Shown here: positions 32,690 to 44,575 of the stretch, piece by piece
Position numbering within the stretch: the stretch's first letter is position 1
Layout of the letters: the number at the start of each line of letters is the position of its first letter
DNA from: Microglena sp. YARC
Lineage: Eukaryota > Chlorophyta > Chlorophyceae > Chlamydomonadales > Chlamydomonadaceae
Length of the DNA: 64,000 bases
Direction: 5' to 3'
Assembly: GCA_022414725.1 (NCBI GenBank)
Contig: CM039463.1
Location: 52,715,405-52,779,404 of the forward strand
The notes under the pieces: generated by a model
What the model saw: the letters and a program-made list of their open reading frames with translations, nothing else
Databases searched by the model: none
What the model was told of the DNA's origin: nothing
Position numbers and translations under genes: made by a program

Positions 32690-33965
32690 GTTGGGTTGAG
32701 AACTCGAGATCGTAGAGCATGGATCCTGGATCCTGGAGCATAAATAAATTGAGTGAGCAAAATAATAAGTGAGCTGAAAATAAATGGCTGGAAATAAATA
32801 ATTGAGTGAGCCAAAGAGTGAGCACGAAGCTGACTGTTGGGTTGAGAGCTTGAGAGCATGGAGCATACAGAATTGAGCTGTGGACATGATTTAGCTGCAT
32901 GAATCATGAAGCTGACTGTTAGGTTGAAAGCTTGAGAGCATGGGGCATACAGAATTGAGCTGTAGGCATGATGTAGCTAAATGAACCATGGAGCTTGGTA
33001 AATCATGAACCTATATATAATGTTATGATCTTGAAATCGTGGAGCAGAAAGTGTGGAGCATGGAGCATAAACAATTTAGCTGTGGACATGATACAGCTTA
33101 ATGAACCATGGAGCTTTATGAATCCTGAAGCTGGCTGTTGGGTTGAGAGCTTGAGAACATGGAACATACAGAATTGAGCTGTGGACATGATGCAGCTTAA
33201 TGAACCATGGAGCTTTGTAAATCATGAAGCTGACTGTAAGTTTGTGAACTTGAGATTATGGAGCATGGAGCATACCGAATTGAGCTGTGGATATGACGTA
33301 GCTTACGAAACCATGGAGCTGAGTGTTGGGTTGAGAACTTGAGATCCTGGAGCATGGAGCATACAGAATTGAGCTGTGGATATGACGTAGCTTACTGAAC
33401 CATGGTGCTTCATGAATCATTAAGCTTTCTGTAAGGTTTTGAACTTGAGATCATGGAGCATGGAGCGTACAGAGAGCCGAACTGCTGGGTTGAGAACTTG
33501 AGAACATTGCGCAAATATAATTGAGTTATGGACAATTGGACATGATGTAGCTGCATGAGTCATGGAGCTTTATAAATCATGAAGCTTTCTGTTGGGTTGT
33601 GAAGACATCATGGAGCATACAGAATTGAGCTGTGGACATGTTGTAGCTTAAGGAACCATGGAGCTTCATGAATCATGAAGCTTTCTGTTGGGTTGTGAAC
33701 TTGACATCATGGCGCATAAAGTGTGGAGCATGGCGCATACAGAATTGAGCTGTGTACATGATGTAGCTGCATGAGTCATGAAGCTTTATACATCATGAAG
33801 CTTTCTGTTGGGTTGTGAACTTGACATCATGGAGCATAAAGTGCGGAGCATGGCGCATACAGAATGGAGCTGTGGAGTGTGGACATGATGTAGCTGCATT
33901 AGTCATGAAGCTTTGTATATCATTATTCATGAAGCTTTCTGTCAGGTTGTGAACTTGAGATCATG
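32690..33965. repeat. Tandem array of about 105-bp units
   Basis: About eleven degenerate copies of a unit containing GAGCTGTGGACATGATGTAGC, AACCATGGAGCTT, TGAAGCT and GTTGGGTTGAGAACTTGAGA, with indels. There is no open frame through it and no relation to a nearby exon that I can see. Confidence 0.85.
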
Positions 33966-33969
33966 GAGC

Positions 33970-36900
33970 ATAAACATATATGTCATCATTAACCATATGC
34001 AAAAACTGTCTTGCATTATTGCTTCTTTGCCGAATTGCTTTAGTGCTTGTACCCTTTGATTTTCAGGATGGTTGGAAGGATGATGAAAATATCTGCACAC
34101 TGAATGGGGTAGGTGTCCCTACGTATGCATTTAAGTGGTATAATGGTATAATATTGATGTAACTGGACAAGTCTGTGAAGTGTCTAGTCAGCTTTGTGTG
34201 CTCCCTGGTTTCCGTGGGTATCGCTTGGGGGAAATGAATTGGAAGGCGGTGAGCAGCCCAGAACTTTCAAGGATTGTTACACACTCTAAAATAGTAGGGT
34301 GCCCTGGCGGGTCCCCTGGAGCTCGATACAGGGGGTGGTTTAATGTTCGTTAAGCAGCAGTGGCAGCCTCCTTGGTGAAAGATGCACAAGCAGTTGCTTA
34401 CTTCCTAACTTCTCCGTTCAATTTAATGTTTGGGGGGTCAAGAATCTTTATAGCATGGCATGGCATTATTATCAACTTGGTGGCCTGTAAGGCTAATGAA
34501 TTTAATAGCTCACTAACTCCCCGAAGTTCCATGGAGGCAGGTGCAGCAACTCCCGAGGCTACAGTTGCTACTGCGCAACCTGTAGGAACTAGTGCGAAAC
34601 AGCAGATTTCCTTGTCAAGCACAATGCGCTCATGCAATGAGCTGCGAGAGGCACGGAGATGTAAATTTTCGAAGGGGAAATCGTAGACATGCTCCAGGTC
34701 CCTAGATTGAATCCATAGGACAGGAGGGAAACAAAAAAGTGAAAACGCCGCGTCCACAGTCCGCAACCCTGAGATCCGTGCGCGAAAAATGCTCTTCAAG
34801 GTAATCCGCCCCCGACGGGAATCGAACGCGCGTCACTTAGATTTCAGGGCAGGCAGTTCAACCGGCAAATTTGGCCTGTTTTCTTGGAAAATTTGAAGAA
34901 ACAGCACGATTTGAATCTGTCAGCTGATAATTTGATTAAGTCGCGTAAATATCTTGGTCTTGTGTTTGCCTTTAGACAGGGAGTGTTAAGGCCGCCTTTC
35001 TAGAGCTCTATGCCTCTCTCCTTGTTTATTTGGTGATTTCCTGTGCCTTTTGTCCCGTTACGTCTTCTTGTGGAATCTCGCTTTTTAGGCCACGGCAACT
35101 CTCAGCCCTTCTACAATATGCACTTAATTCGCTAGTTTCTCTATGCCTTGGTAGTTCGCTTTGCTTGTTGTCAAGCCTTTTAATTTGCTCTTTCGTACGC
35201 TTTTGGGGAGGCTACCTCCTGGACCAGGTTCTGAGGGGTATGTTGCCCAAAACCTCACTGTTATAAAACTGCCCAGCTGCCCCGGGGTTAAAAAACTGCC
35301 CAGCTGCCCCTAAATTATCGCTTGGGTCTGCGCCACTTATAGGGGGCCGACCAATTAATGCAACTATTAAAACTAATGCAACTATTGTTACATACTCTAA
35401 AACTAATCAGAACTATGCAACAATTAAGATTAAATAGTATGGTTTTGATGGAACTCTACATTGAAGATGTGTTACCCTTATCAAGCTCAGTCTGGCTGGT
35501 TCTGAGTTATGCGCATGGCTTGATAGGTCAGTGGTTCGAGCCCGGTTCACGATTCCTGCCGCCACGGAAGAGGTTGAGATACTCCCTCCGTGCTGTTGCG
35601 CGGTAATCAGAGCTCAGGCGCGGTAGCGGATGCGAAAGGTTCCTTCAAACTCTCGCCCCGTGGCCAGGCGTATCGATGAATTGAATCCTTAATTCAATGT
35701 ATTTTATATAATTGTAATATAATTGTATTTAATCCGTATTTAATGTTGTGTTATTTTAATTCGATTTATTCCTTTCAATTTAATTGAATTAAAGTTATTT
35801 GAATGCTTGTAATTGCTTTAAATTGTATCAATTCGAATAGGATTAAATTAAATTAAATTTGATGTAATTGAATTTCATTGGATCGATAGATGTTGCAGCT
35901 TTGTTGGCTATAAAGTGACGAAAATGAGAGTTTTTGAAGGGTTGTTGGATTTGAAGTATAACTGGACGTTCCATTGGTAATGTAATGCAATGCATATATG
36001 TAGATTGGCTTCATTTTAAAGGAATTTATACAAGAAAAATGAGACCAATCAAGGATCTGTTTCATTTTAAGGAGCTTTTACCGTTAAAGTTATTATTAAC
36101 TTCCTTTTAAGGGGGGCAAGTTTCAGCGCCCCCTTAAAAAGTCAAAAATAAGAATAGTTTTAACTATAATTACTAATAAGGTATTGCATGTTTGGGCCCA
36201 GCCCAGATGTGAACAGTATGTCCCGTCCTCCTGTACGGGTTTTTGGCCAGCGGCAGGTGGCGTGGCTTGCTCCTGCCCCCGCCCACGCACGGCCCCACCG
36301 GCACGGCCTTAAGGTGGGGTCCGTGGGCTAATTATAGCACAAGTGCCCTATGGGATTGTTTCGTCCATTGTGATGCTTACATGTTTCGCCTCGATTTTTT
36401 GACGACAATTCTGCTCCCAAATCTATGTACACTCACATGTGTAAGTGGTTCAAATTTGAAATGTTGGCTCAATACACCCTTAAAGCAAATTGTTAACCGT
36501 TAATTATAGCTATTTGGCCCAACCTGAACCTGGAGTCTTCCAACATATCCTCAGGAAAAAGGCAATATTGCAGCAAGCGAGCATTATTATTCACTATTTC
36601 CATATAATTTATATTCATTGCCTTGGATGAAACAGTTGTTTCACTAGGTTGTGATTAGTGTACGCTTTCTAAGTCGATGGCATCATATGATGAATCTAGC
36701 AACAGTGTGCGGGTCGGTGTTTTCAACGATGTAGCAAATCATGTTATCATGGTTGGTGATCAATATAGTTGCGTGCCTTGGGTGAGATTGTGTCACCCCT
36801 TCCTGATGTTCGCTAATGATTATGTTATCACCAAAAGGCTCATACTATTAGAGGCGTAATCGAATGATGCCTGACTGACTGCATGCATGCAGGTGTAAGT
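33970..36900. other. Non-coding or unassigned stretch, partly AT-rich
   Basis: No gene is recognised. Short open frames on both strands at 34360-34800 have no family features. A tRNA-like word (GTTCGATTCCCGTCGGGGGC, minus strand, near 34810-34835) lacks a paired T stem. From 35640 to 36200 the DNA is strongly AT-rich. A repeat word CCTGGTTTCCGTGGGTATCGC near 34204 recurs near 39756. Confidence 0.5.
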
Positions 36901-36926
36901 GCGCAATGAATAAACTCTCCCATGTG

Positions 36927-37099
36927 TAGAGACCGGCATATCAAATGATTTTGACCAAAGGCGAGTATGATATCATATGATATCATACAAATTGCATCAT
37001 ATGATATTGTCTATAAATGGTAACTTTAGCCTGGTCAGACTGCCGGCATCATATGATATCGTATGATGATATAATATGATATCATATTGCCTTTCCCTA
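36927..37099. mobile_element. hAT-like MITE, intergenic copy
   Basis: This 173-bp element begins TAGAGACCGGCATATC and ends GCCTTTCCCTA. It is flanked by CCCATGTG and CACGTGTG (6 of 8 identical), consistent with an aged 8-bp target duplication. The interior matches the 32499 and 46723 copies in the words CCAAAGGCGAGTATGATATC and TGGTAACTTTAGCC. Confidence 0.7.
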
Positions 37100-37259
37100 C
37101 ACGTGTGTGCATTGACTTCCAGCATAGAGACTCATGATGCAGTCTTGCTAAGACTGTCGTCTGCAGCGTGAGCCGGTACGCCATGGGCAGCAGACGACTA
37201 GGAAAGGTCTTATCAACGGGAGCACACCAAGATCCACTCATTCTTGGTAGGCTCACGCT

Positions 37260-37690
37260 TCACCACTAACCGTGTATTATTCTGTATATTATTCTGCATA
37301 TTCACACATTCACGCTTCACTACTAACAGTGTATTATTCTGCACATTCACACTTTCACTACTAACTGTGTATTATTCTGCATATTCACACATTCACTACT
37401 AAGCGTGTATTATTCTGCACATTCACACTTTCACACATTCACGCTTCACTAGTAACCGTGTATTATTCTGCACATTCACACATTCACTACTAAGCGTGTA
37501 TTATTCTGCACATTCACACTTTCATACGTTCACGCTTCACTACTAACAGTGTATTATTCTGCACATTCACACTTTCACACATTCACGCTTCACTAGTAAC
37601 CGTGTATTACTCTGCACATTCACACTTTCACTACTAACTGTGTATTATTCTGCACATTCACACTTTCACGCTTCACTATCCTACTAACCG
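37260..37690. repeat. Tandem array, about 45-bp unit
   Basis: About ten copies of CACGCTTCACTACTAACCGTG-TATTATTCTGCACATTCACA with variable loss of segments. Intergenic and non-coding. Confidence 0.85.
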
Positions 37691-37784
37691 CGAATTATTC
37701 TGAGTATTCAAATGTATGCATTGGCACATGAAACTTCGTCGATCAAGTATACTTCACACATGCATACATCATGCATCCCGTTTC

Positions 37785-37978
37785 GCGAATGGTTCAATGG
37801 TTGATCATTTCGTTGGACCGAAGCAGGTGCTGGCTTCAAATCCTTACAGTTGCACTTTACTGTTTGCGGTCGCTGTCAACCGCCATGGTGTTTTTGTCCA
37901 GGTAAAGTAGCAGCCCGTTCTCTACCGCCGTGTGAAGGGGCTCCCTTAATACCACGCCCCACCAGGCGTTCTCATTAC
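37785..37978 (+). mobile_element. tRNA-derived SINE, full-length copy
   Basis: A-box-like TGGTTCAATGGTTGATC near 37790 and B-box-like GCTTCAAATCC near 37832, followed by the shared body GCGGTCGCTGTCAACCGCCATGG through ACCACGCCCCACCAGGCGTT. It has the same architecture as the copy at 4630, with a diverged tRNA head. Confidence 0.7.
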
Positions 37979-37979
37979 T

Positions 37980-38440
37980 TTTTATACATCCTTCACAACA
38001 CTGCACAAGCTCAAGGCAAGTGCAAATATGGATGGACACCAGATTTGTTCAAAGCGCTTAGTTACGTCTCAAGCACCGAAAGTGCACAAGGTCAACGCAA
38101 GTGCAAATATGGATGGACACCAGATTTGTTCAAAGCGCTTAGTTGCGTCTCAAGCGCCAAAAGTGCACAAGCTCAAGGCAAGTGCAAATATGGATGGACA
38201 CCAGATTTGTTCAAAACGCCTCGTTGCGTCTCAAACGCAGATTCAGTAGGTCAGTTACGTTTTTGGAGGGTCCGTGGCATCTGAAACACAGATTCAGTTG
38301 GTCAGTTACGTTTATGGAGGGTCCGTTGCATCTGAAACACAGATTCAGTTGGTCAGTTGCGTTCTTGGAGGGTCCGTTGCGTCTGAAACACAGATTCAGT
38401 TGGTCAGTTGCGTTCTTGGAGGGTCCGTTGCATCTCAGAT
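37980..38440. repeat. Two adjoining tandem arrays (about 81 bp x3 and 53 bp x4-5)
   Basis: The first unit contains GCAAGTGCAAATATGGATGG and the second CAGTTGGTCAGTTGCGTTC. Both carry the word TGCGTCTCAA or TGCGTCTGAA, also seen at 38648 and 39646. They are open in several frames because unit lengths are near multiples of three. No gene is called. Confidence 0.8.
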
Positions 38441-38704
38441 GCAGTGGTTGGAATTGGGAGCACGAACCCAGGGCCCCATTCCCAAAGGGTATCACTGTAG
38501 CACGAACTCAGGGCCCCCGTTAGTTCAGCGATTATTCGGGGTTCAGCTCATCAGCGCCTCTCCGTTTTAGCCCCTCCTGTCTCGGTTGGGCAAGTCCTTT
38601 TTAGCCTAGTTGGCCTACCCCTGGACTGTAACAACATATATACACATACGCATGGGTGCGTCTCAAGATGCAGACTTTGGAATCCCCCTAAACAACCCTG
38701 ATGG

Positions 38705-39570
38705 TCATTCCAGGCTCAGTAGATAAAGAATACTCTCCAGCACTGCTGCAATCTTGGCGCCTAGCACAGTGGCTGGCTCACGGATCTGCCTAGAAGCTGC
38801 TAAGAAAGGCCGGAAAGAAAAGCTTTGGCATGGGCAATCCAGGTTGAGTTTATGAAAAATACTCTCCAGCACTGCTGCAATCTTGGCGCCTAGCACAGTG
38901 GCTGGCTCACGGATCTGCCTAGAAGCTGCTAAGAAAGTCCGGAAAGAAAAGCTTTGGCATGGGCAATCCAGGTTGAGTTTATGAATAATTATTTCCAGCA
39001 CTGCTGCAATCTTGAAGGCTAGCACCGTGGCTGGCTCAGGGATCTGCCTAGAAGCTGCTAAGAAAGGCCAGAAAGAAAAGCAATGGCATGGGCAATCCAG
39101 GCTCAGTTTATAAAGAATACTCTCCAGCACTGCTGCAATCTTGGCGCCTAGCACAGTGGCTGGGTCAGGGACCTGCCTAGAAGCTGCTAAGAAAGGTCGC
39201 AAAGCTCTGGCATGGGCAATCCAGGTTGAGTTTATGAATAATTATTTCCAGCACTGCTGCAATCTCGGTGCCTTGCACAGTGGCTGGCTCAGGGATCTGC
39301 CTAGAAGCTGCTAAGAAAGGTCGCAAAGCTCTGGCATGGGCAATCCAGGTTGAGTTTATGAAAAATACTCTCCAGCACTGCTGCAATCTTGGCGCCTAGC
39401 ACAGTGGCTGGCTCAGGGATCTGCCTAGAAGCTGCTAAGAAAGGTCGCAAAGCTCTGGTATGGGCTATCCAGGTTGAGTTTATGACGCATTATTTCCAGC
39501 ACTGCTGCAATCTTGGCGCCTAACACCGTGTCTGGCTCAGGGATCTGCCTAGAAGCTTTTAAGACTAGCC
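38705..39570 (-). repeat. Array of about eight exon-like units downstream of the OPR-like gene
   Basis: Units of about 110-125 bp code, on the minus strand, for variants of LAASRQIREPATVLGAKIAAVLE. Each follows a TTTCTTAG/CAG acceptor-like junction. Four consecutive units stay in one open frame (165 codons, 38705-39202). The unit end (GAGAGTATTCTTTATCTACTGAG) resembles the stop region of the OPR-like gene at 39808. These may be exon-edge copies or a real downstream exon; I cannot decide. Confidence 0.6.
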
Positions 39571-39807
39571 CTGGTGTGGGCATTCCTGAGCCCTGGTGTA
39601 GGGAAGTATTGTATTCAGCAGAGGGTCTGTTGTGTTTCTCTGGTTGCGTCTCAGTCACAGATGTTGGAACTGGGTGCGTCTCAAAATGCAGAACTTGACA
39701 AGTTGTTAAACGGCCGGTGAGTTGGACATGTCTATCATCGGTCTGAGTTCAAACCCTAGTTTCCGTGGTTATCGCACGGGGGTAAAATATTGTATTCTGT
39801 AGACGGC

Positions 39808-42800
39808 TCAGTTGATAAAGAATTCTCTCAAGTAGGCAAGGAAGTCCCTCAGGGGGGAGTCTGCTGATGTCACTCCCGGGGCATCGCGATAGTAGGTCTG
39901 TATCTGAAGCAGCACCTTGGTGAGTTCATTCAACTGTGCCAGCCCAAAGGAGTTGATGTTGCCGCGCGCTGCTTGCACTAGCGCCTCAACCCACGGCGAG
40001 GCGTCGTCGGGGGTGCATGGGCTTGCCTCCGCTGGAAGGGACCAGAAAAGCGCCAAGGCGGAGGCCGATGCTGTGATGCTCGCAGGCTCAAGGGTGGGCA
40101 GCACGGCAGGGGTACGATTCAAGAAGTTCTGCAAAACAAAACAGGGCACAGATGGCTCAGTCTGGCTTCAACTGAATCATTTACAATGTATCATACACCA
40201 TTCAACTGTACAATTCAACTGTACCATTCAAGAACCATGGGTGACCAATGACCATGCACGGCAGGGGTACGAGTCAAGAAGTTCTGCACAACTAAAGGGT
40301 GGGCAGGGGTGATGCTGTGATTCTTTCCAGAATTCTGATGCTGTGATGCTAGCAGGCTCAAGGGTGGGCAGCACGGCAGGGGTACCATTCAAGAAGTTCT
40401 GCATAACAAAACAGGGCACAGGTGTCTCAGACTGGCTTCAATTGAAATTGAAATTGAAATTGTTACATCCGTGTAAAACCGTTACTCACAGGACGTGAAG
40501 TTAAGGACACCATAGCGTAAGCCGGAGCTAGCTATAGTCACCGTACTGGCTTCAACTATACCATTCAACTGTACCATTCAAGAACTATAGGTGACCAATG
40601 ACCATGCTTGGCAGGGGTACGATTCAAGAAGTTATGCAAAACAAAACAGGGCACAGGTGGCTCAGTCTAGCTTCAACTGAATCATTTACAATATATATAT
40701 ATTACACAATTCAACTGTACAAAATTTAATTGTACCATATGCAAATTTAATTGTGCAATTCAATTGCACCATATACAAACTCAACTGTACAATTCAACTG
40801 CACAATTCAAATGTACCATATACAAATCCAAATATACAATTCAAATGTACCATTTACAAATTCAAATATACAATTCAAATGTACCATATACAAATCCAAA
40901 TATACAATTCAAATGTACCATTTACAAATTCAAATATACAATTCAAATGCACCATTTACAAATTCAAATGTACAATTCAAATGTACCATTTACAAATTGA
41001 AATATACAATTCAAATGTACCATTTACAAATTGAAATATACAATTCAAATGTACCATAAACAAATTCAAGTGTACAATTTAAATGCACCATTTACACATT
41101 CAACTGTACAACTGTACAGCTGTAAATAGTGAATTCAGTTGTGCCATGGAACACTAACTGGTTCAACTCACATCACACCATATCACATCACACCACGTCC
41201 CGCCACACCACATCATGCCCTACCTTCAACAACCCTTGTTGGGCCATGGAGCATACTAGCTTGTTCAACTCACATCACACCATATCATATCACACCAACT
41301 TGGACATACAAATTACTTGGTAAGGTCACTAGCAGCTTACAACGTTTTGAACCCAGCTCATGCACACTTTAATGGGCGGACAGCCTGGCCCATATCATGC
41401 CCCACCTTCAACAACCCTTGTTGGGGCTCGGCCTTCAGTTGTGCCATAGAACAAGCCAGATACATGTCACAACACAACACATCACATCATGCCTCACCTT
41501 CAACAACCCTTGTTGGGGCACAGCCTTTAGTTGTGACACAGAACAAGCCAAGTACAAGCCACATCACACCGCATCATGCCTCACCTTCAACAACCCTTGT
41601 TGGTGCACAGCCTTTAGTTGTGACACAGAACAAGCCAAGTACAAGCCACATCACACCGCATCATGCCTCACCTTCAACAACCCTTGTTGGGGCACAGCCT
41701 TCAATTGTGCCATGGATCATACAAGCTGGTACAACTCACACCACACCATATCACACCATATCAAATCACCCCACTTCCCGCCACACCGCATCATGCCTCA
41801 CCTTCAACAACCCTTGTCTGGGCACAGCCTTAAATTGTGCAATATAACACTAGCTGGTTCAACTCACATCACACCATATCATGTCCCGCCACACCACCTT
41901 ATGCCCTACCTTCAACAACCCTTGTTGGGGCACAGCCTTTAGCTGTGCCATGGAGCAGGCCAGGTGCAAGTCACACCACACCACACTTCATCATGCCCTA
42001 CCTTCAACAACCCTTGTCTGGGCACAGCCTTAAATTGTGCCATGGAGCAAGCCAGGTGCAAGTCACACCACACCACATCACACTTAATCATACCCTACCT
42101 TCAACAACCCTTGTTGGGGCACAGCCTTTAGTTGCGCCATGGAGCATACTAGCTGCTACAACTCACACCACACCATATCACATCACCCCACTTCCTGCCA
42201 CACCGCATCATGCCCTACCTTTAACAAGCCTTGTTGGGCCATGGAGCATACTAGCTTGTTCAACTCCCACCACACCACATCACACCACACCACGTCCCGC
42301 CACACCACATCATGCCCTACCCTCAACAACCCTTGTTGGGGCAAAGCCTTTAGTTGCGCCATGGAGCAAGCCAGGTGCAAGTCACATCACATCACACTGC
42401 ATCATGGCCTACCTTCAACAACCCTTGTCGGGGCACAGCCTTTAGTAGTGCCATGGTGCATACTAGCTTGTTTAAGTCACACTACACCATATCACATCAC
42501 CCGACGTACTGCCACACCGCATCATGGCCTACCTTTAACAACCCTTGTCTGGGCACAGCCTTTAGTAGTGCCATGGAGCAAGCCAGGTACAAGTCACACC
42601 ACACCACACCACACTTCATCATGCCCTACCTTCAACAATCCTTTTTGGGGCACAGCTTTCAACTGTGCCATAGAAAAATCCAAATACAAGTCACACCGTA
42701 TCACATCACCCCACTTCCCGCCACACCGCATCATGGCCTACCTTACGACGATTTGAACCCAGCTCAAGTGCACTTTAATGGGCGAACAGCCCAACCCACA

Positions 42801-43691
42801 TCATGCCCCACCTTCAACAACCCTTGTTGGCGCACAGCCTTCAGTTGTGCAAGAGAATACTTGCTGCTTCAACTCACAACACACCATATCTCATTACCCC
42901 ACTTCCTGCCACACCACATCATGCCTCACCTTCAACAACCCTTGTTGGGGCACAGCCTTTAGTTGTGCCATAGAGCATAATAGCTGCTTCAACTCACAAC
43001 ACACCATATCTCATCACCCCACTTCCTGCCACACCACATCATGCCTCACCTTCAACAACCCTTGTTGGGGCACAGCCTTTAGTTGTGCCATAGAGCATAA
43101 TAGCTGTTTCAACTCACAACACACCATATCTCATCACCCCACTTCCTGCCACACCACATCATGCCTCACCTTCAACAACCCTTGTTGGGGCACAGCCTTT
43201 AGTTGTGCCATAGAAAAATCCAGATACAAGACACACCATATCACGTCCCGCCACACCACCTATGCCCTACCTTCAACAACCCTTGTTGGGGCACAGCCTT
43301 TAGCTGTGCCATGGAGCATACTAGCTGGTTTAACTCTTGGGGGGAAAAAGAGTCTCGAGATTTCTCACAAGCCTGAAGAAAAGTGCGTACATGGTGGGTG
43401 GGTGAGAAATGGGTGGTGGGGTGGTGGGTGTGTGTAAATGGGGGTTGGGTGGTGGGTGTGTATATATGGTGGGTGTATGGGGGTTGGGTGGTGGGTGTGT
43501 ATATATGGTGGGTGTATGGGTGTGGGTGGGGTGGGGTTGGGTGGTGGGTGTGTATATATGGTGGGTGGTTGGGTGAGAAAGATTATTGGGTGGGTTGGTG
43601 TGTGTGTGGGGTGTGTGGGGTGTGGGGCGGTGTATCAGATTTCTCAGAAGCCTGAAGGTGCGTACATGGTGGGTGGGTGAGAAGGCGTCTT

Positions 43692-43732
<41 letters not shown>

Positions 43733-43922
43733 GGGGGGGGGCAGTGTGTGGGATTTCTCAGAAGCCTGAAGAAAGGTGCGTACATGGTGGGTGGGTGAGG
43801 AAGCATCTTGGGTGGTTGGTGTGTGTGTGGTGTGTGTGTGTGTGTGGGGTGTGTGGGGCAGTGTGTGGGATTTCTCAGAAGCCTGAAGGAAGGTGCGTAC
43901 ATGGTGGGTGGGTGAGGAAGCG

Positions 43923-43963
<41 letters not shown>

Positions 43964-44537
43964 GGGGGGGGTATGTGTGTTTATATGGTGGGTGGGTGAG
44001 GAAGCGTATAGGGTGGGTTGGTGGGTGAGGGGGAGTGGTGTGGTGGGTGTGTGGATAATGTAGGTGGGTGAGGGATCGTATATGGTGTGTGTGTGTGGAT
44101 GTATATACGGCATTGAGTATATGTGTTGATCTTTTGATGTAAATATCCCACCTGGAGGAAGGCGCTGGTCCATGCAGGCAAGGGCTCGTAAGCAGCAAAA
44201 GCAAGGCCACTGGCAACAGCTAAGACCGGTACAGCAATACGTATTATTATACCCTTATTATACCCACCGAGTATTATATATAATGAGTATATGTGTATAT
44301 TTTTACATGTATATATCGTTATTGAATGTCCCACCTGGAGGAAGGTGCTGGTCCACGCAGGGGGGGTCTTATCATATGCAGCGAAGGCAAGGCCTCTGGC
44401 AACATCTGATATCCGTATAACAATATGTATTATTATAAGTATGATTATTCTATATATAATGAGTATATGAGGTGATTTTTACATGTGTATATTTCGCTAT
44501 TGAATGTCCCACCTGGAGGAAGGTGCTGGTCCATGCA

Positions 44538-44575
<38 letters not shown>

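Noticed and set aside
34398..34799. 133-codon minus-strand and 108-codon plus-strand open frames
   Set aside because: They overlap each other, show no family features and sit in repeat-bearing intergenic DNA.
34805..34870. tRNA gene on the minus strand
   Set aside because: A B-box-like GTTCGATTCC and a CTGAAAT loop are present, but the T stem does not pair and the acceptor stem has no partner.
34860..35270. Reverse-transcriptase remnant suggested by a KYLGLVF word
   Set aside because: A stop codon follows soon after and no other RT motif is visible; the match is too short to support.
43330..44173. His/Thr/Pro-rich open frames
   Set aside because: They reflect (GT)n and GGTGGGTG satellite read on the opposite strand.
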